Shown piece by piece: positions 54,401-64,000 of a stretch of 64,000 bases of DNA. The notes below the pieces were generated by a model. It was not told where the DNA came from. It searched no databases and saw only the letters and a program-made list of their open reading frames with translations. Within the stretch, counting starts at the first letter, position 1, and each line of letters begins with the position of its first letter. This DNA is from Pectobacterium sp. PL152 (GTDB lineage: Bacteria > Pseudomonadota > Gammaproteobacteria > Enterobacterales > Enterobacteriaceae), in NCBI GenBank assembly GCA_021907015.1, contig CP091064.1, forward strand, positions 2,728,001 to 2,792,000. Direction: 5' to 3'. A program made the translations under genes and the position numbers.

Positions 54401-55490
54401 TTCCGGCGGCGTAGAAGCCGACAAACTGGACAAACTGCCACGTGAGCGCTGGTTGGAACTGGGTCTGACTGATGAAGATAAACAGAATCAGTTGGAACAG
54501 TTGGCAGAACAGTATGATGAGCTGAAGCACGAGTTTGAGAAAAAACTCGAAGCTAAGCGCCGTAAAATCACTCAGGGCGATGATCTGGCACCGGGCGTGC
54601 TGAAAATCGTTAAGGTTTATCTGGCTGTTAAACGTCAGATCCAACCGGGTGACAAAATGGCAGGTCGTCACGGGAACAAAGGTGTTATCTCCAAGATCAA
54701 CCCGATCGAAGATATGCCTTACGATGAGAACGGTACGCCGGTCGATATCGTACTGAACCCGCTGGGCGTACCTTCACGTATGAACATTGGTCAGATTCTG
54801 GAAACCCACCTGGGTATGGCTGCGAAAGGTATCGGCGAGAAAATCAACGCCATGCTCAAGCAGCACGAAGAAGTGACTAAACTGCGTGAGTTCATCCAGA
54901 GAGCCTACGATCTGGGCGACGATGTGCGTCAGAAAGTCGACCTGAGCACTTTCTCAGACGAAGAAGTTATGCGTCTGGCTGAAAACCTGAAGAAAGGTAT
55001 GCCAATTGCAACGCCGGTATTCGACGGTGCAAAAGAGAAAGAAATCAAGGAACTGTTGCAGATGGGCGGTATCCCTACCTCCGGTCAGATTACCCTGTAC
55101 GACGGACGTACCGGTGAGAAATTTGAGCGTCAGGTTACAGTGGGCTACATGTACATGCTGAAACTGAACCACTTGGTTGACGATAAGATGCATGCTCGTT
55201 CCACCGGTTCTTATAGCCTGGTTACTCAGCAGCCGCTGGGTGGTAAGGCGCAGTTCGGTGGTCAACGCTTCGGTGAGATGGAAGTGTGGGCGCTGGAAGC
55301 TTATGGTGCAGCTTATACCCTGCAAGAAATGTTGACCGTTAAGTCTGATGACGTGAACGGCCGTACCAAGATGTATAAGAACATCGTGGATGGCAATCAT
55401 CAGATGGAACCAGGCATGCCGGAATCCTTCAACGTACTGTTGAAAGAAATCCGCTCGCTGGGTATCAACATCGAGCTGGAAGAAGAGTAA
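51462..55490 (+). CDS. rpoB: RNA polymerase beta subunit
   Basis: Catalytic core subunit, 1,342 residues as in E. coli. The rifampicin-binding region (residues about 507-533) reads [20 protein letters not shown] and [12 protein letters not shown], with wild-type residues at the positions that usually mutate (D516, H526, S531), so rifampicin sensitivity is expected. [14 protein letters not shown] near residue 1065 lies at the active centre. No frame disruption is seen in this region. Confidence 0.98.
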   Translation: MVYSYTEKKRIRKDFGKRPQVLDVPYLLSIQLDSFQKFIEQDPEGQYGLEAAFRSVFPIKSYSGNSELQYVSYRLGEPVFDVKECQIRGVTFSAPLRVKLRLVIYEREAPEGTVKDIKEQEVYMGEIPLMTDNGTFVINGTERVIVSQLHRSPGVFFDSDKGKTHSSGKVLYNARIIPYRGSWLDFEFDPKDNLFVRIDRRRKLPATIILRALGYSTEQILDLFFDKIVYEINGNKLQMDLVPERLRGETASFDIEANGKVYIEKGRRITARHIRQLEKDGIERIEVPVEYIAGKVLSKDYIDESTGELIGAANMELSLDLLAKLSQSGHKRIETLFTNDLDHGAYMSETVRVDPSNDRLSALVEIYRMMRPGEPPTREAAETLFENLFFSEDRYDLSAVGRMKFNRSLLRDEIEGSGILSKDDIIEVMKKLIDIRNGKGEVDDIDHLGNRRIRSVGEMAENQFRVGLVRVERAVKERLSLGDLDTLMPQDMINAKPISAAVKEFFGSSQLSQFMDQNNPLSEITHKRRISALGPGGLTRERAGFEVRDVHPTHYGRVCPIETPEGPNIGLINSLSVYAQTNEYGFLETPYRRVRDNVVTDEIHYLSAIEEGNFVIAQANTNLDEEGRFIDELVTCRNKGESSLFSRDQVEYMDVSTQQVVSVGASLIPFLEHDDANRALMGANMQRQAVPTLRADKPLVGTGMERAVAVDSGVTAVAKRGGTVQYVDASRIVIRVNDDEMYPGEAGIDIYNLTKYTRSNQNTCISQMPCVSLGEPVERGDVLADGPSTDLGELALGQNMRVAFMPWNGYNFEDSILVSERVVQEDRFTTIHIQELACVSRDTKLGPEEITADIPNVGEAALSKLDESGIVYIGAEVTGGDILVGKVTPKGETQLTPEEKLLRAIFGEKASDVKDSSLRVPNGVSGTIIDVQVFTRDGVEKDKRALEIEEMQLKQAKKDLTEELQILEAGLFARIHAVLVSGGVEADKLDKLPRERWLELGLTDEDKQNQLEQLAEQYDELKHEFEKKLEAKRRKITQGDDLAPGVLKIVKVYLAVKRQIQPGDKMAGRHGNKGVISKINPIEDMPYDENGTPVDIVLNPLGVPSRMNIGQILETHLGMAAKGIGEKINAMLKQHEEVTKLREFIQRAYDLGDDVRQKVDLSTFSDEEVMRLAENLKKGMPIATPVFDGAKEKEIKELLQMGGIPTSGQITLYDGRTGEKFERQVTVGYMYMLKLNHLVDDKMHARSTGSYSLVTQQPLGGKAQFGGQRFGEMEVWALEAYGAAYTLQEMLTVKSDDVNGRTKMYKNIVDGNHQMEPGMPESFNVLLKEIRSLGINIELEEE

Positions 55491-55596
55491 TCCCAGCTCG
55501 TTGTATTGCTGGCATTCGTCATAGGGACACCTGAATTGTGTTTTTAACGGCATGGTTCAGGTGTCTATCAGGTCTAACTCCGACAGGAGCCAATCC

Positions 55597-58500
55597 GTGA
55601 AAGACTTATTAAAGTTTCTGAAAGCGCAAACTAAAACCGAAGAGTTTGATGCGATCAAAATTGCTCTGGCCTCGCCAGACATGATCCGTTCGTGGTCTTT
55701 TGGTGAAGTTAAAAAGCCAGAAACCATCAACTACCGTACGTTCAAGCCTGAGCGTGACGGCCTTTTCTGCGCCCGTATCTTTGGGCCGGTAAAAGATTAT
55801 GAGTGCTTGTGCGGTAAGTATAAGCGCCTGAAACACCGCGGTGTTATTTGTGAGAAGTGCGGCGTTGAAGTGACCCAGACTAAAGTGCGCCGTGAGCGTA
55901 TGGGCCACATCGAGCTGGCTTCTCCGACTGCGCACATCTGGTTCCTGAAATCACTGCCTTCCCGTATCGGTTTGCTGCTGGATATGCCGCTGCGTGATAT
56001 TGAGCGTGTGCTTTATTTTGAATCTTATGTCGTGGTTGAAGGTGGCATGACCAACCTTGAGCGCCGTCAGATCCTGACTGAAGAGCAGTATCTGGATGCG
56101 CTGGAAGAGTTTGGTGATGAATTCGACGCGAAAATGGGCGCCGAAGCGATCCAGGCTCTGCTGAAGAACATGGATCTGGAGCAGGAATGCGAGCAGCTGC
56201 GTGAAGAGCTGACCGAAACCAACTCCGAAACCAAACGTAAGAAGCTGACGAAGCGTATTAAGCTGCTGGAAGCATTCGTACAGTCTGGTAACAAACCAGA
56301 GTGGATGATCCTGACCGTTCTGCCGGTACTGCCGCCAGATCTGCGTCCATTGGTTCCGCTGGATGGTGGTCGTTTCGCGACTTCCGATCTGAACGATCTG
56401 TATCGTCGCGTGATCAACCGTAACAACCGTCTGAAACGTCTGCTGGATCTGGCTGCGCCAGATATTATCGTACGTAACGAAAAACGTATGTTGCAGGAAG
56501 CGGTTGATGCGCTGCTGGATAACGGCCGTCGCGGTCGTGCGATCACCGGTTCTAACAAGCGTCCTCTGAAATCTTTGGCCGATATGATCAAAGGTAAACA
56601 GGGTCGTTTCCGTCAGAACCTGCTCGGTAAGCGTGTTGACTACTCCGGCCGTTCCGTAATCACCGTTGGTCCATACCTGCGTCTGCACCAGTGTGGTCTG
56701 CCGAAGAAAATGGCACTGGAGCTGTTCAAACCGTTCATCTACGGCAAGCTGGAACTGCGTGGTCTTGCTACCACCATTAAAGCAGCCAAGAAAATGGTTG
56801 AGCGCGAAGAAGCTGTCGTATGGGATATCCTGGACGAAGTTATCCGCGAACACCCGGTCCTGCTGAACCGTGCGCCAACGCTGCACCGTTTGGGTATTCA
56901 GGCATTTGAACCGGTACTGATCGAAGGTAAAGCGATTCAGCTGCACCCGCTGGTTTGTGCGGCCTATAACGCCGACTTCGATGGTGACCAGATGGCTGTG
57001 CACGTACCGCTGACGCTGGAAGCCCAGTTGGAAGCGCGTGCGTTAATGATGTCGACCAACAACATCCTGTCCCCTGCGAATGGTGAGCCAATCATCGTTC
57101 CTTCTCAGGACGTGGTATTGGGTCTGTATTACATGACGCGTGACTGTGTTAACGCCAAAGGCGAAGGCATGGTGCTCACGGGTCCGAAAGAAGCTGAACG
57201 CGTTTATCGCGCTGGTCTGGCCTCTCTGCATGCGCGCGTTAAAGTGCGTATCACGGAAGAGATCAAGAGCATCGAAGGCGATGTTACGCATCAGACGTCG
57301 ATTATTGATACGACTATCGGTCGCGCCATCCTGTGGATGATCGTACCGAAAGGTCTGCCGTACTCGATCGTTAACCAGCCTCTGGGCAAGAAAGCGATCT
57401 CCAAAATGCTGAACACCTGTTACCGCATTTTGGGTCTGAAGCCGACGGTTATCTTCGCTGACCAGACTATGTACACCGGTTTTGCTTACGCGGCGCGCTC
57501 TGGTGCTTCCGTAGGTATCGACGACATGGTTATCCCGGAGAAAAAAGCCGAGATTATCGAAGAAGCCGAAACCGAAGTTGCCGAGATTCAGGAGCAGTTC
57601 CAGTCTGGTCTGGTTACCGCGGGCGAACGCTACAACAAAGTGATCGATATCTGGGCTGCAGCGAACGAACGTGTTGCGAAAGCGATGATGGAAAACCTGT
57701 CCGTTGAGGATGTGGTTAACCGTGATGGCGTGGTTGAGCGGCAGGTATCTTTCAACAGCATCTTTATGATGGCCGACTCCGGTGCGCGTGGTTCTGCAGC
57801 ACAGATTCGTCAGCTGGCGGGGATGCGTGGTCTGATGGCGAAACCAGATGGTTCCATCATCGAGACGCCAATTACCGCAAACTTCCGTGAAGGTCTGAAC
57901 GTACTCCAGTACTTCATCTCGACGCACGGTGCGCGTAAAGGTCTGGCGGATACCGCACTGAAAACGGCGAACTCCGGTTATCTGACTCGTCGTCTGGTTG
58001 ACGTTGCGCAGGATCTGGTTGTGACCGAAGACGATTGTGGTACCCACGAAGGTATCATGATGACGCCGGTTATCGAGGGTGGTGATGTTAAAGAGCCACT
58101 GCGTGAGCGCGTACTGGGTCGTGTAACGGCTGAAGACGTGATCAAACCGGGTACGGCGGATATTCTGGTTCCACGTAACACGCTGCTGAATGAGCAGTGG
58201 TGTGACATGTTGGAAGAGAACTCCGTTGACGCCGTTAAAGTACGTTCAGTAGTAAGCTGCGAAACCGACTTTGGCGTGTGCGCCAATTGCTACGGTCGCG
58301 ATCTGGCTCGTGGTCATATCATCAACAAAGGTGAGGCCATCGGGGTTATCGCGGCACAGTCCATCGGTGAACCGGGTACACAGTTAACCATGCGTACGTT
58401 CCACATCGGTGGTGCGGCATCGCGTGCGGCAGCTGAGTCCAGCATTCAGGTGAAAAACAAAGGTAGCCTGAAACTGAGCAACGCGAAGTTCGTTGTGAAC

Positions 58501-59820
58501 AGCAGCGGTAAATTGGTTATTACTTCACGTAATACCGAACTGAAGCTGATCGACGAATTCGGACGTACGAAAGAAAGCTATAAAGTGCCTTACGGTGCGG
58601 CAATGGCGAAAGGCGATGGCGCAGAAGTTAACGGTGGCGAAACCGTAGCTAACTGGGACCCGCATACCATGCCAGTTATCACCGAAGTGAGCGGTAACAT
58701 TCGCTTCACCGATATGATCGACGGCCAGACGATTACTCGTCAGACCGACGAACTGACCGGTTTGTCTTCTATCGTGGTTCTGGATAGTGCAGAGCGTACC
58801 GGTAGCGGTAAAGACCTGCGTCCGGCACTGAAAATCGTTGATGACAAAGGCGAAGATGTTCTGATTCCAGGTACGGATATGCCTGCTCAGTACTTCCTGC
58901 CGGGCAAAGCGATCGTGCAGTTGGAAGACGGCGTGAAAATCAGCAGCGGTGATACCCTGGCGCGTATTCCTCAGGAATCCGGCGGTACCAAGGATATTAC
59001 CGGTGGTCTGCCACGCGTAGCCGACCTGTTTGAAGCCCGTCGTCCGAAAGAGCCGGCTATTCTGGCAGAAATCAGCGGTATCATTTCCTTCGGTAAAGAA
59101 ACCAAAGGTAAACGCCGCCTGGTGATTTCTCCGTTGGATGGCAGCGATGCTTACGAAGAGATGATTCCGAAATGGCGTCAGCTCAACGTGTTCGAAGGTG
59201 AAGTGGTGGAACGTGGTGACGTTGTTTCCGACGGCCCAGAATCTCCGCACGATATCCTGCGTCTGCGTGGCGTACATGCAGTAACGCGTTATATCACCAA
59301 CGAAGTTCAGGAAGTTTACCGTCTACAAGGCGTTAAGATTAACGATAAACACATTGAAGTTATCGTTCGTCAGATGTTGCGTAAAGGCACCATCGTTAAC
59401 GCAGGTAGCACGGAGTTCCTGGAAGGCGAGCAGGCAGAAGTGTCTCGCATCAAGATTGCCAACCGTCAGTTGGAAGCGGATGGCAAGATCGCAGCAACAT
59501 TCAGCCGCGATCTGCTGGGTATCACCAAAGCATCTCTGGCGACCGAGTCCTTCATTTCTGCGGCATCGTTCCAGGAAACCACTCGCGTACTGACCGAAGC
59601 CGCTGTTGCGGGTAAACGTGATGAACTGCGTGGCCTGAAAGAGAACGTTATCGTGGGTCGTCTGATCCCAGCGGGTACGGGTTATGCGTACCACCAGGAT
59701 CGTCTGCGTCGCCGTCAGGCGGGTGAAGCGCCAATCGTGCCTCAGGTGAGCGCCGATGAAGCGTCTGCTAACCTGGCCGAACTGCTGAACGCAGGCTTTG
59801 GTAGCAGCGACGACGAATAA
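55597..59820 (+). CDS. rpoC: RNA polymerase beta' subunit
   Basis: Catalytic core subunit of 1,407 residues, the same as E. coli. The N-terminal zinc ribbon ([20 protein letters not shown], around residue 68) and the magnesium-binding [12 protein letters not shown] (around residue 458) are intact. A second cysteine cluster ([19 protein letters not shown], around residue 888) is present. The GTG start at 55597 is chosen: [20 protein letters not shown] with AGGAG upstream. An in-frame extension to 55552 is not conserved. Confidence 0.98.
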   Translation: MKDLLKFLKAQTKTEEFDAIKIALASPDMIRSWSFGEVKKPETINYRTFKPERDGLFCARIFGPVKDYECLCGKYKRLKHRGVICEKCGVEVTQTKVRRERMGHIELASPTAHIWFLKSLPSRIGLLLDMPLRDIERVLYFESYVVVEGGMTNLERRQILTEEQYLDALEEFGDEFDAKMGAEAIQALLKNMDLEQECEQLREELTETNSETKRKKLTKRIKLLEAFVQSGNKPEWMILTVLPVLPPDLRPLVPLDGGRFATSDLNDLYRRVINRNNRLKRLLDLAAPDIIVRNEKRMLQEAVDALLDNGRRGRAITGSNKRPLKSLADMIKGKQGRFRQNLLGKRVDYSGRSVITVGPYLRLHQCGLPKKMALELFKPFIYGKLELRGLATTIKAAKKMVEREEAVVWDILDEVIREHPVLLNRAPTLHRLGIQAFEPVLIEGKAIQLHPLVCAAYNADFDGDQMAVHVPLTLEAQLEARALMMSTNNILSPANGEPIIVPSQDVVLGLYYMTRDCVNAKGEGMVLTGPKEAERVYRAGLASLHARVKVRITEEIKSIEGDVTHQTSIIDTTIGRAILWMIVPKGLPYSIVNQPLGKKAISKMLNTCYRILGLKPTVIFADQTMYTGFAYAARSGASVGIDDMVIPEKKAEIIEEAETEVAEIQEQFQSGLVTAGERYNKVIDIWAAANERVAKAMMENLSVEDVVNRDGVVERQVSFNSIFMMADSGARGSAAQIRQLAGMRGLMAKPDGSIIETPITANFREGLNVLQYFISTHGARKGLADTALKTANSGYLTRRLVDVAQDLVVTEDDCGTHEGIMMTPVIEGGDVKEPLRERVLGRVTAEDVIKPGTADILVPRNTLLNEQWCDMLEENSVDAVKVRSVVSCETDFGVCANCYGRDLARGHIINKGEAIGVIAAQSIGEPGTQLTMRTFHIGGAASRAAAESSIQVKNKGSLKLSNAKFVVNSSGKLVITSRNTELKLIDEFGRTKESYKVPYGAAMAKGDGAEVNGGETVANWDPHTMPVITEVSGNIRFTDMIDGQTITRQTDELTGLSSIVVLDSAERTGSGKDLRPALKIVDDKGEDVLIPGTDMPAQYFLPGKAIVQLEDGVKISSGDTLARIPQESGGTKDITGGLPRVADLFEARRPKEPAILAEISGIISFGKETKGKRRLVISPLDGSDAYEEMIPKWRQLNVFEGEVVERGDVVSDGPESPHDILRLRGVHAVTRYITNEVQEVYRLQGVKINDKHIEVIVRQMLRKGTIVNAGSTEFLEGEQAEVSRIKIANRQLEADGKIAATFSRDLLGITKASLATESFISAASFQETTRVLTEAAVAGKRDELRGLKENVIVGRLIPAGTGYAYHQDRLRRRQAGEAPIVPQVSADEASANLAELLNAGFGSSDDE

Positions 59821-59856
59821 GTCTCTTTGCGCTGTACTACCATGCGGTAAATAACA

Positions 59857-59888
59857 AAAACCCCGGCTATTATAGTCGGGGTTTTTTT
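59857..59888 (+). terminator. rpoBC operon terminator
   Basis: AAAACCCCGGCT pairs with AGTCGGGGTTTT around ATTAT, with one G:T, and a long T-run follows. It is 36 bp after the rpoC stop. Confidence 0.93.
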
Positions 59889-59911
59889 ATGGCTGATTCC
59901 TGCGGACAACT

Positions 59912-60020
59912 CGTCGTAAACGACGTTAAAAATTGATGGAAGGCGTCCTTGCCTTCCCCTGAAGGGCCAACGCTGTGCGTTGTTATAAAACGCTCCCGGC
60001 GTTTTATTTCTTCCTGAAAT
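59912..60020. repeat. Second, shorter hairpin-chain repeat
   Basis: Successive palindromes lie at 59912-59925 (CGTCG/CGACG), 59938-59957 (GGAAGGC/GCCTTCC), 59968-59982 (CAACGC/GCGTTG) and 59985-60007 (ATAAAACGC/GCGTTTTAT), ending in TTCTTCCTGAAA. The GGGCCAACGCTGTGCGTTG part and the following AAAACGC palindrome recur in the same order in the 3895-4235 element. It lies between the rpoC terminator and the MFS gene, where it could affect that gene's expression. Confidence 0.65.
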
Positions 60021-60062
60021 TTTTGTTGTACAGTAGTGTAAAGTAAATAGAACGGAACCGAA

Positions 60063-61460
60063 ATGGACACCTCAACTACGCCAACACTCTCACAGCCTGG
60101 CGGCTCAGTACCTCATCAGGATGATTCAATTTCATCTGGTAAAACCCTACAAACACAGTCAGTAAGCCATTCTCAACATAAAGCGAAACGTGCAGCGTGG
60201 GGCAGTTTTGTGGGAGCTGTTGTGGATTGGTATGATTTCTTGCTGTACGGAATTGTTGCCGCCCTTGTATTTAATACCGAATTTTTCCCACAGGTCAGCC
60301 CGACAATGGGGACGCTGGCGGCATTTGGTACGTTTGGCGTGGGTTTTCTGTTCCGTCCGCTTGGCGGTATGGTGTTTGGACACTTCGGCGATAAGCTGGG
60401 CCGTAAACGGATGTTGATGATCACGGTCTGGATGATGGGCATTTCTACTGCGCTGATTGGTCTGTTGCCGTCGTTTGATTCCATCGGCTGGTGGGCGCCA
60501 GTACTGCTGGTTATGCTGCGAGCCATTCAGGGATTTGCTGTCGGTGGCGAGTGGGGCGGTGCGGCGCTGTTGGCAGTAGAGAGCGCGCCAAAGAAGAAGA
60601 AAGCTTTCTACAGCAGCGGCGTACAGGTTGGCTTTGGCGTCGGGCTGTTACTAGCTACAGGGTCGGTATCGCTGGCCAGTAATTTGACGACCAATGAGGA
60701 ATTTATCACCTGGGGCTGGCGTTTGCCGTTCTTATTCAGCCTGATTTTGGTTGCGATTGCCTGGTGGGTGCGTAACGGGATGGATGAGTCTCAGGAGTTT
60801 GAGGCGAATAAAACTCTGGGAGAAAGAGCAAACAAACTGCGTTCGTTCCCTATTATGGAGGCACTGCGCCAGCATCCGAAAGCCTTTCTGCTGATTATTG
60901 CGCTACGGCTTGGAGAACTGTTGACGATGTATATCGTCACCGCGTTTGCGCTCAATTACTCCACCACCCATCTTGGGCTATCGCGCGATATCTTCCTGAA
61001 TATCGGGCTGCTGGTGGGGGCGATCAGCTGTGTGTCTATTCCTTTCTTTGCCTATCTGGCGGATAGCTTTGGCCGCCGTCGGATCTACGTTACCGGTGCG
61101 CTGATTGGTGCCGCGAGTGCAGTGCCATTCTTTATGGCGCTGGAAAGCCATAACACGCTGCTGATTCTGTTCTTTGCCATCATGCTGGCGAATATTGCCC
61201 ACGATATGATTGTTAGCGTACAGCAGCCGATGTTTACCGAGCTATTTGGTACGGCTTATCGCTATAGCGGGGCCGGTGTTGGTTATCAGGTTGCCAGCGT
61301 GGTCGGCGGCGGATTTACGCCTTTTATCGCTGTTCTGCTGGTGCAGTTTATGGACGGCTCATGGCACGCGGTGGCGGCTTACCTTGCCATTGGTTGTTTG
61401 CTGTCGGCGATTGTCGGGATGCAGATGAAAGCAAAACCGGTGGATGCTTTACCTCACTAA
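60063..61460 (+). CDS. MFS transporter, metabolite:H+ symporter family (ShiA/YhjE-like)
   Basis: A 465-residue inner-membrane transporter with about twelve hydrophobic segments after an unusually polar N-terminal stretch of roughly 45 residues. The MHS signatures are WGSFVGAVVDWYDFLLYGIV (first helix), RPLGGMVFGHFGDKLGRKRM (loop 2-3) and RAIQGFAVGGEWGGAALL. Family members carry shikimate, citrate, ketoglutarate, proline/betaine or related acids. The exact substrate is unknown. It is monocistronic and ends at a hairpin. Confidence 0.88.
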   Translation: MDTSTTPTLSQPGGSVPHQDDSISSGKTLQTQSVSHSQHKAKRAAWGSFVGAVVDWYDFLLYGIVAALVFNTEFFPQVSPTMGTLAAFGTFGVGFLFRPLGGMVFGHFGDKLGRKRMLMITVWMMGISTALIGLLPSFDSIGWWAPVLLVMLRAIQGFAVGGEWGGAALLAVESAPKKKKAFYSSGVQVGFGVGLLLATGSVSLASNLTTNEEFITWGWRLPFLFSLILVAIAWWVRNGMDESQEFEANKTLGERANKLRSFPIMEALRQHPKAFLLIIALRLGELLTMYIVTAFALNYSTTHLGLSRDIFLNIGLLVGAISCVSIPFFAYLADSFGRRRIYVTGALIGAASAVPFFMALESHNTLLILFFAIMLANIAHDMIVSVQQPMFTELFGTAYRYSGAGVGYQVASVVGGGFTPFIAVLLVQFMDGSWHAVAAYLAIGCLLSAIVGMQMKAKPVDALPH

Positions 61461-61485
61461 GCTCCCCATCTCTCTAATCCAAAAT

Positions 61486-61514
61486 GCCGATACAGATGCA
61501 GTGTCTGTATCGGC
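61486..61514 (+). terminator. Terminator after the MFS gene
   Basis: GCCGATACAGA (61486-61496) and TCTGTATCGGC (61504-61514) form a perfect 11-bp stem with a 7-nt loop. A T-rich stretch follows within 20 bp. Its outer GCCGATAC/GTATCGGC arms recur after the MocR gene. Confidence 0.75.
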
Positions 61515-61556
61515 GCATTTCTACTGTTTTTTTTCTATTGTTCTCTGCGTCAGATG

Positions 61557-61748
61557 TTATCTGAATCGATCGAGATCGCTTCGCTTCAGCCCGATATCCT
61601 TAAGCCCGTCATCACTCATATTTTTTAGTATCTTCAGAGTTTGTGCCCTTGCCCGCCAGGCTTTCCACAAGCGGTATGGCAAAATCAGCATTAGCCAGAA
61701 CGGTGACTCGCGGAACGGTTTTTGTGATCGATTCTCATGAAATTCCAT
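61557..61748 (-). CDS. DUF1127 small protein (YjiS-like)
   Basis: A 63-residue basic protein with the DUF1127 core in KNMSDDGLKDIGLKRSDLDRFR at its C-terminus (LSDxxLKDIGL type) preceded by a hydrophobic, arginine-rich helix. ATG 61748 has AGGGGAAAAT upstream, a strong ribosome site. Some DUF1127 proteins bind RNA or regulate phosphate and carbon metabolism. Divergent from the MocR gene, as yjiS and yjiR are in E. coli. Function here is unknown. Confidence 0.85.
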   Translation of the reverse strand: MEFHENRSQKPFRESPFWLMLILPYRLWKAWRARAQTLKILKNMSDDGLKDIGLKRSDLDRFR

Positions 61749-61921
61749 ATTTTCCCCTCGTCAGTGAATGATCGCTATGATGGGGCGAAAGGTATTTTCA
61801 ATACAGACGCAAAAAAATCCATTTTTTTAGCATACAGATTGTGTGATATTGCATCTGAATGGTGATTTTTATTTGAATCTGTACCGGTTGTGGTTGGGTA
61901 TTTTAATAGGGGACGATACTG

Positions 61922-63346
61922 ATGACGCGTTATCAACACCTTGCCGGGCTGTTAGAACAGCGGATCGAACAAGGGTTGTACCAAAGTGGAGAGCGCCTGC
62001 CTTCGGTACGGGCGCTGAGTACAGAGCATGGTGTAAGTATCAGTACCGTACAGCAGGCCTACCATCTGCTGGAAACCCGGCAGTTGATTATGCCGCAGCC
62101 GCGTTCGGGATATTTTGTCACGCCGCGTAAGGCAACGCCGCCTGTACCCGCGCTAACGCGTCCTGCCCAACGTCCGGTTGAGATCACACAGTGGGAATCG
62201 GTACTGGAGCTGGTGAACGTGCGTCTGGAAACGAACGTGCTGAAGTTTGGTAGCGGAATGCCGGATGTAAGCCAGCCGACCATCAAACCCCTGTGGAAAG
62301 AGATGGCTCGCCTCTGTCAGTATCAGGATTCCCGCATCTTACAATATGACAGCGTATACGGCGTGCCTGCACTGCGTGAACAGATTGCCCGTCTTACCGT
62401 GGACTGCGGCTGCCAGCTGACTCAAGATGACATTGTGGTCACGACCGGATGTCAGGAAGCTCTATTTGTTGCCGTTCGCGCCGTTTGTCAGCCTGGCGAT
62501 ATCGTAGCCGTTGAATCACCGGCTTTTCCGGGCACGATGCAGATCCTTCGTGGGCTGGATATCAAAGCGATCGAGATCCCAACTGACTCAGTCACGGGGA
62601 TCAGTCTCGAAGCATTGAGGCTGGCGCTGGATCAATGGCCGATCAAAGCCGTCCTGCTGGTACCGAGCTGTAATAACCCGCTTGGCTTCATCATGCCAGA
62701 CGCCCGCAAGAAATCGCTGGTGACGTTGGCGCAGCATTTTGATATCGCCATTATTGAAGATGATGCCTACGGGGAGTTGGCCTATGAATATCCGCGTCCC
62801 CGCGCGATAAAGTCGTTTGATGAGGATGGGCGCGTGCTGCTGTGTAGCTCGTTTTCAAAGAATCTGGCACCCGGCTTGCGCGTGGGTTGGATTGCCCCGG
62901 GGCGTTATCTGGAACGGGTCATCCATACAAAATACATCAGTACGGGATCGACGGTGGTGCAGCCGCAGCTAGCCGTGGCGGAGTTTATTCGTCAGGGACA
63001 CTATCAGCCCCATCTGCGCCGTATGCGCGCCCAGTACAAGGCCAATCTGAGTACGTTTACCTGCTGGGTGCGTGAGTATTTTCCGTCCAATATTTGCGTC
63101 AGTCGTCCGCAAGGGGGATTCCTGATGTGGATTGAACTGCCGGAATATTTTGATTCGCTCAAGCTCACCCGTGAGGTCAGAAAATCAGGCATACAGATCG
63201 CCGCCGGGTCGCTTTTCTCGGCCTCAGGGAAATACCGCAATTGTATTCGACTCAACTATGCCAATCGCTTCACGGAAGAGATGAGGGAAGGGCTGCGTAT
63301 CGTGGGTAATGAGGTTGCGAAGATGATGCATACGCCTCCTGACTAG
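61922..63346 (+). CDS. MocR-type PLP-dependent transcriptional regulator (YjiR-like)
   Basis: GntR-type winged helix (residues about 1-70; ERLPSVRALSTEHGVSISTV) fused to a fold-type I aminotransferase-like domain. The PLP-lysine motif is SSFSKNLAPGLRVGWI (around residue 303), with SCNNPLGF and DDAYGEL further up. MocR proteins sense PLP or amino acids and usually activate or repress a neighbouring gene; the divergent DUF1127 gene is the natural candidate. 474 residues, ATG 61922, with the neighbour on a 173-bp shared region. Confidence 0.92.
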   Translation: MTRYQHLAGLLEQRIEQGLYQSGERLPSVRALSTEHGVSISTVQQAYHLLETRQLIMPQPRSGYFVTPRKATPPVPALTRPAQRPVEITQWESVLELVNVRLETNVLKFGSGMPDVSQPTIKPLWKEMARLCQYQDSRILQYDSVYGVPALREQIARLTVDCGCQLTQDDIVVTTGCQEALFVAVRAVCQPGDIVAVESPAFPGTMQILRGLDIKAIEIPTDSVTGISLEALRLALDQWPIKAVLLVPSCNNPLGFIMPDARKKSLVTLAQHFDIAIIEDDAYGELAYEYPRPRAIKSFDEDGRVLLCSSFSKNLAPGLRVGWIAPGRYLERVIHTKYISTGSTVVQPQLAVAEFIRQGHYQPHLRRMRAQYKANLSTFTCWVREYFPSNICVSRPQGGFLMWIELPEYFDSLKLTREVRKSGIQIAAGSLFSASGKYRNCIRLNYANRFTEEMREGLRIVGNEVAKMMHTPPD

Positions 63347-63372
63347 AGCGCCCCTGAGAGTGTTAGGGAAGG

Positions 63373-63405
63373 GCCGATACGGGTAAGGATAAGCCCCGTA
63401 TCGGC
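63373..63405 (+). terminator. Hairpin after the MocR gene, possible terminator
   Basis: GCCGATACGGG (63373-63383) and CCCGTATCGGC (63395-63405) form a perfect 11-bp stem with an 11-nt loop. No T-run follows. The rest of the 286-bp gap to thiH shows no gene. Confidence 0.55.
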
Positions 63406-63632
63406 GGGTTGATGTGCAGAGCCGATGAGTGGCAAACGGCTCCGGCCAGCAAGCTCCGTAACGCTCTGGCCTGCCAACGACGCTACTGTATTCTTCGTCA
63501 CAGACTGTGGCGATAGGCCGAATGTCATGCTGCGCGGCGCTATCCTGAGAATGTTGTCTTCCGTGTAATTCTCATTTTGGCTTGCGAGCCGCATCCCAAA
63601 TCAGGCGTATCGCTGTCTTATCTGCTGAGTGG

Positions 63633-64000
63633 CTATCTGCCTAAATAACCGTCCCAGTCTTTCCATACGGGCTGGAGACCTGCTCGAACGATGGCCTGCG
63701 CCACGTCTTCAGGACGCCGCGAGTCATGGGGTGAAAACTGTTCCAGTTCAGGGTGGTCATCGGCGTAACCACCCGGCTGGGTTTTGGAGAAGGCGCTGAC
63801 GTTGTTAATTGCGATAGGAATGGCATGATCGCGAAAGAACGGTGATTCGCGTGTGGACAGCGATAATTCAATATCCGGTGACAGCAAGCGGAATGCGCAA
63901 ATCACCTGCATGAGCTGCGCTTCATCCATAATCGATGCCGGTTCAATGCCGCCCGCGCAGGGACGCAGGCGCGGGAACGAAATAGAATACCGGCTCTGCC
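63633..64000 (-). CDS. thiH: 2-iminoacetate synthase ThiH, 3' part
   Basis: The C-terminal 121 residues of a radical-SAM tyrosine lyase that supplies dehydroglycine for the thiazole of thiamine. The sequence contains RYSISFPRLRPCAGG, SLSTRESPFFRDHAIPIAIN and FSKTQPGGYADDHPELEQFS, all typical of ThiH, ending KDWDGYLGR. The start lies beyond 64000. In E. coli thiH is the last gene of thiCEFSGH downstream of rpoC, so the MFS/DUF1127/MocR block lies in between here. Confidence 0.95.
   Translation of the reverse strand, partial: QSRYSISFPRLRPCAGGIEPASIMDEAQLMQVICAFRLLSPDIELSLSTRESPFFRDHAIPIAINNVSAFSKTQPGGYADDHPELEQFSPHDSRRPEDVAQAIVRAGLQPVWKDWDGYLGR

Noticed and set aside
53994..58047. Long antisense frames across rpoB and rpoC (for example 55951-57003 and 57043-58047)
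   Set aside because: They are mirror effects of rpoBC codon usage and encode no recognisable domain.
63343..63594. An 83-codon - strand frame between the MocR gene and thiH
   Set aside because: It overlaps the hairpin at 63373-63405, lacks a convincing ribosome site and has no recognised motif. I could not exclude it but do not support it.

Overview
The window is a chromosomal stretch from a gamma-proteobacterium of the order Enterobacterales, most likely Pectobacterium (soft-rot Pectobacteriaceae). This rests on the 16S rRNA sequence, near-identity of the core proteins to enterobacterial families, and E. coli-like gene order (rmuC-ubiEJB-tatABCD, ubiD-fre-fadBA-pepQ-yigZ-trkH-hemG, murB-birA-coaA-tRNAs-tufB-secE-nusG-rplKAJL-rpoBC, thiH). 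The genus call is by recognition, not by a database search.

Layout. 1-5650: the end of an unidentified gene, a tyrosine-phosphatase-like gene, ppc, a 341-bp chain of hairpins that looks like a MITE-type repeat, and a PTS IIBC gene with a frameshift. 5651-7889: an RspA/ManD-like sugar-acid dehydratase and a GntR/HutC regulator, which with the PTS gene look like a small sugar-utilisation locus. 7944-12549: argE divergent from argCBH, with two ARG boxes between them. 12761-21140: rmuC, ubiE-ubiJ-ubiB, tatABC, tatD and hemB (metal-site type without the cysteine triad). 21212-24626: rfaH, ubiD, fre and a GNAT gene. 24641-28086: a polar amino-acid ABC transporter and a glutathionyl-hydroquinone reductase. 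28395-35942: fadBA with a clear FadR operator, then pepQ, yigZ, trkH and hemG. 36006-41490: a complete rRNA operon (16S, tRNA-Glu, 23S, 5S) with two promoters, boxA sites and a terminator. 41602-45337: murB, birA, coaA and a GNAT gene. 45625-59888: the thrU-tyrU-glyT-thrT tRNAs, tufB, secE-nusG, rplKA, rplJL and rpoBC, with recognisable promoters, the L10 leader, the attenuator and terminators. 59912-64000: a second hairpin-chain repeat, an MFS transporter, a DUF1127 mini-protein divergent from a MocR regulator, and the 3' part of thiH.

The genes are mostly housekeeping: arginine synthesis, ubiquinone synthesis (ubiE, ubiJ, ubiB, ubiD, fre), twin-arginine export, heme (hemB, hemG), fatty-acid oxidation, translation and transcription. 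No CRISPR array, prophage, intact insertion sequence or defence system was seen. The most important caution concerns sequence quality: nine genes carry thirteen apparent one-base deletions, mostly in short homopolymers. They include essential murB (two) and coaA (three), so they look like consensus errors rather than real pseudogenes. Restoring the bases gives lengths matching the families: CoaA 316, FadB 729 and TatD 260 residues.

The best candidates for something less well described are the hairpin-chain repeats, the PTS/dehydratase/GntR locus, the secE-nusG terminator that overlaps the core of the rplK promoter, and the MFS/DUF1127/MocR module bracketed by two related hairpins.
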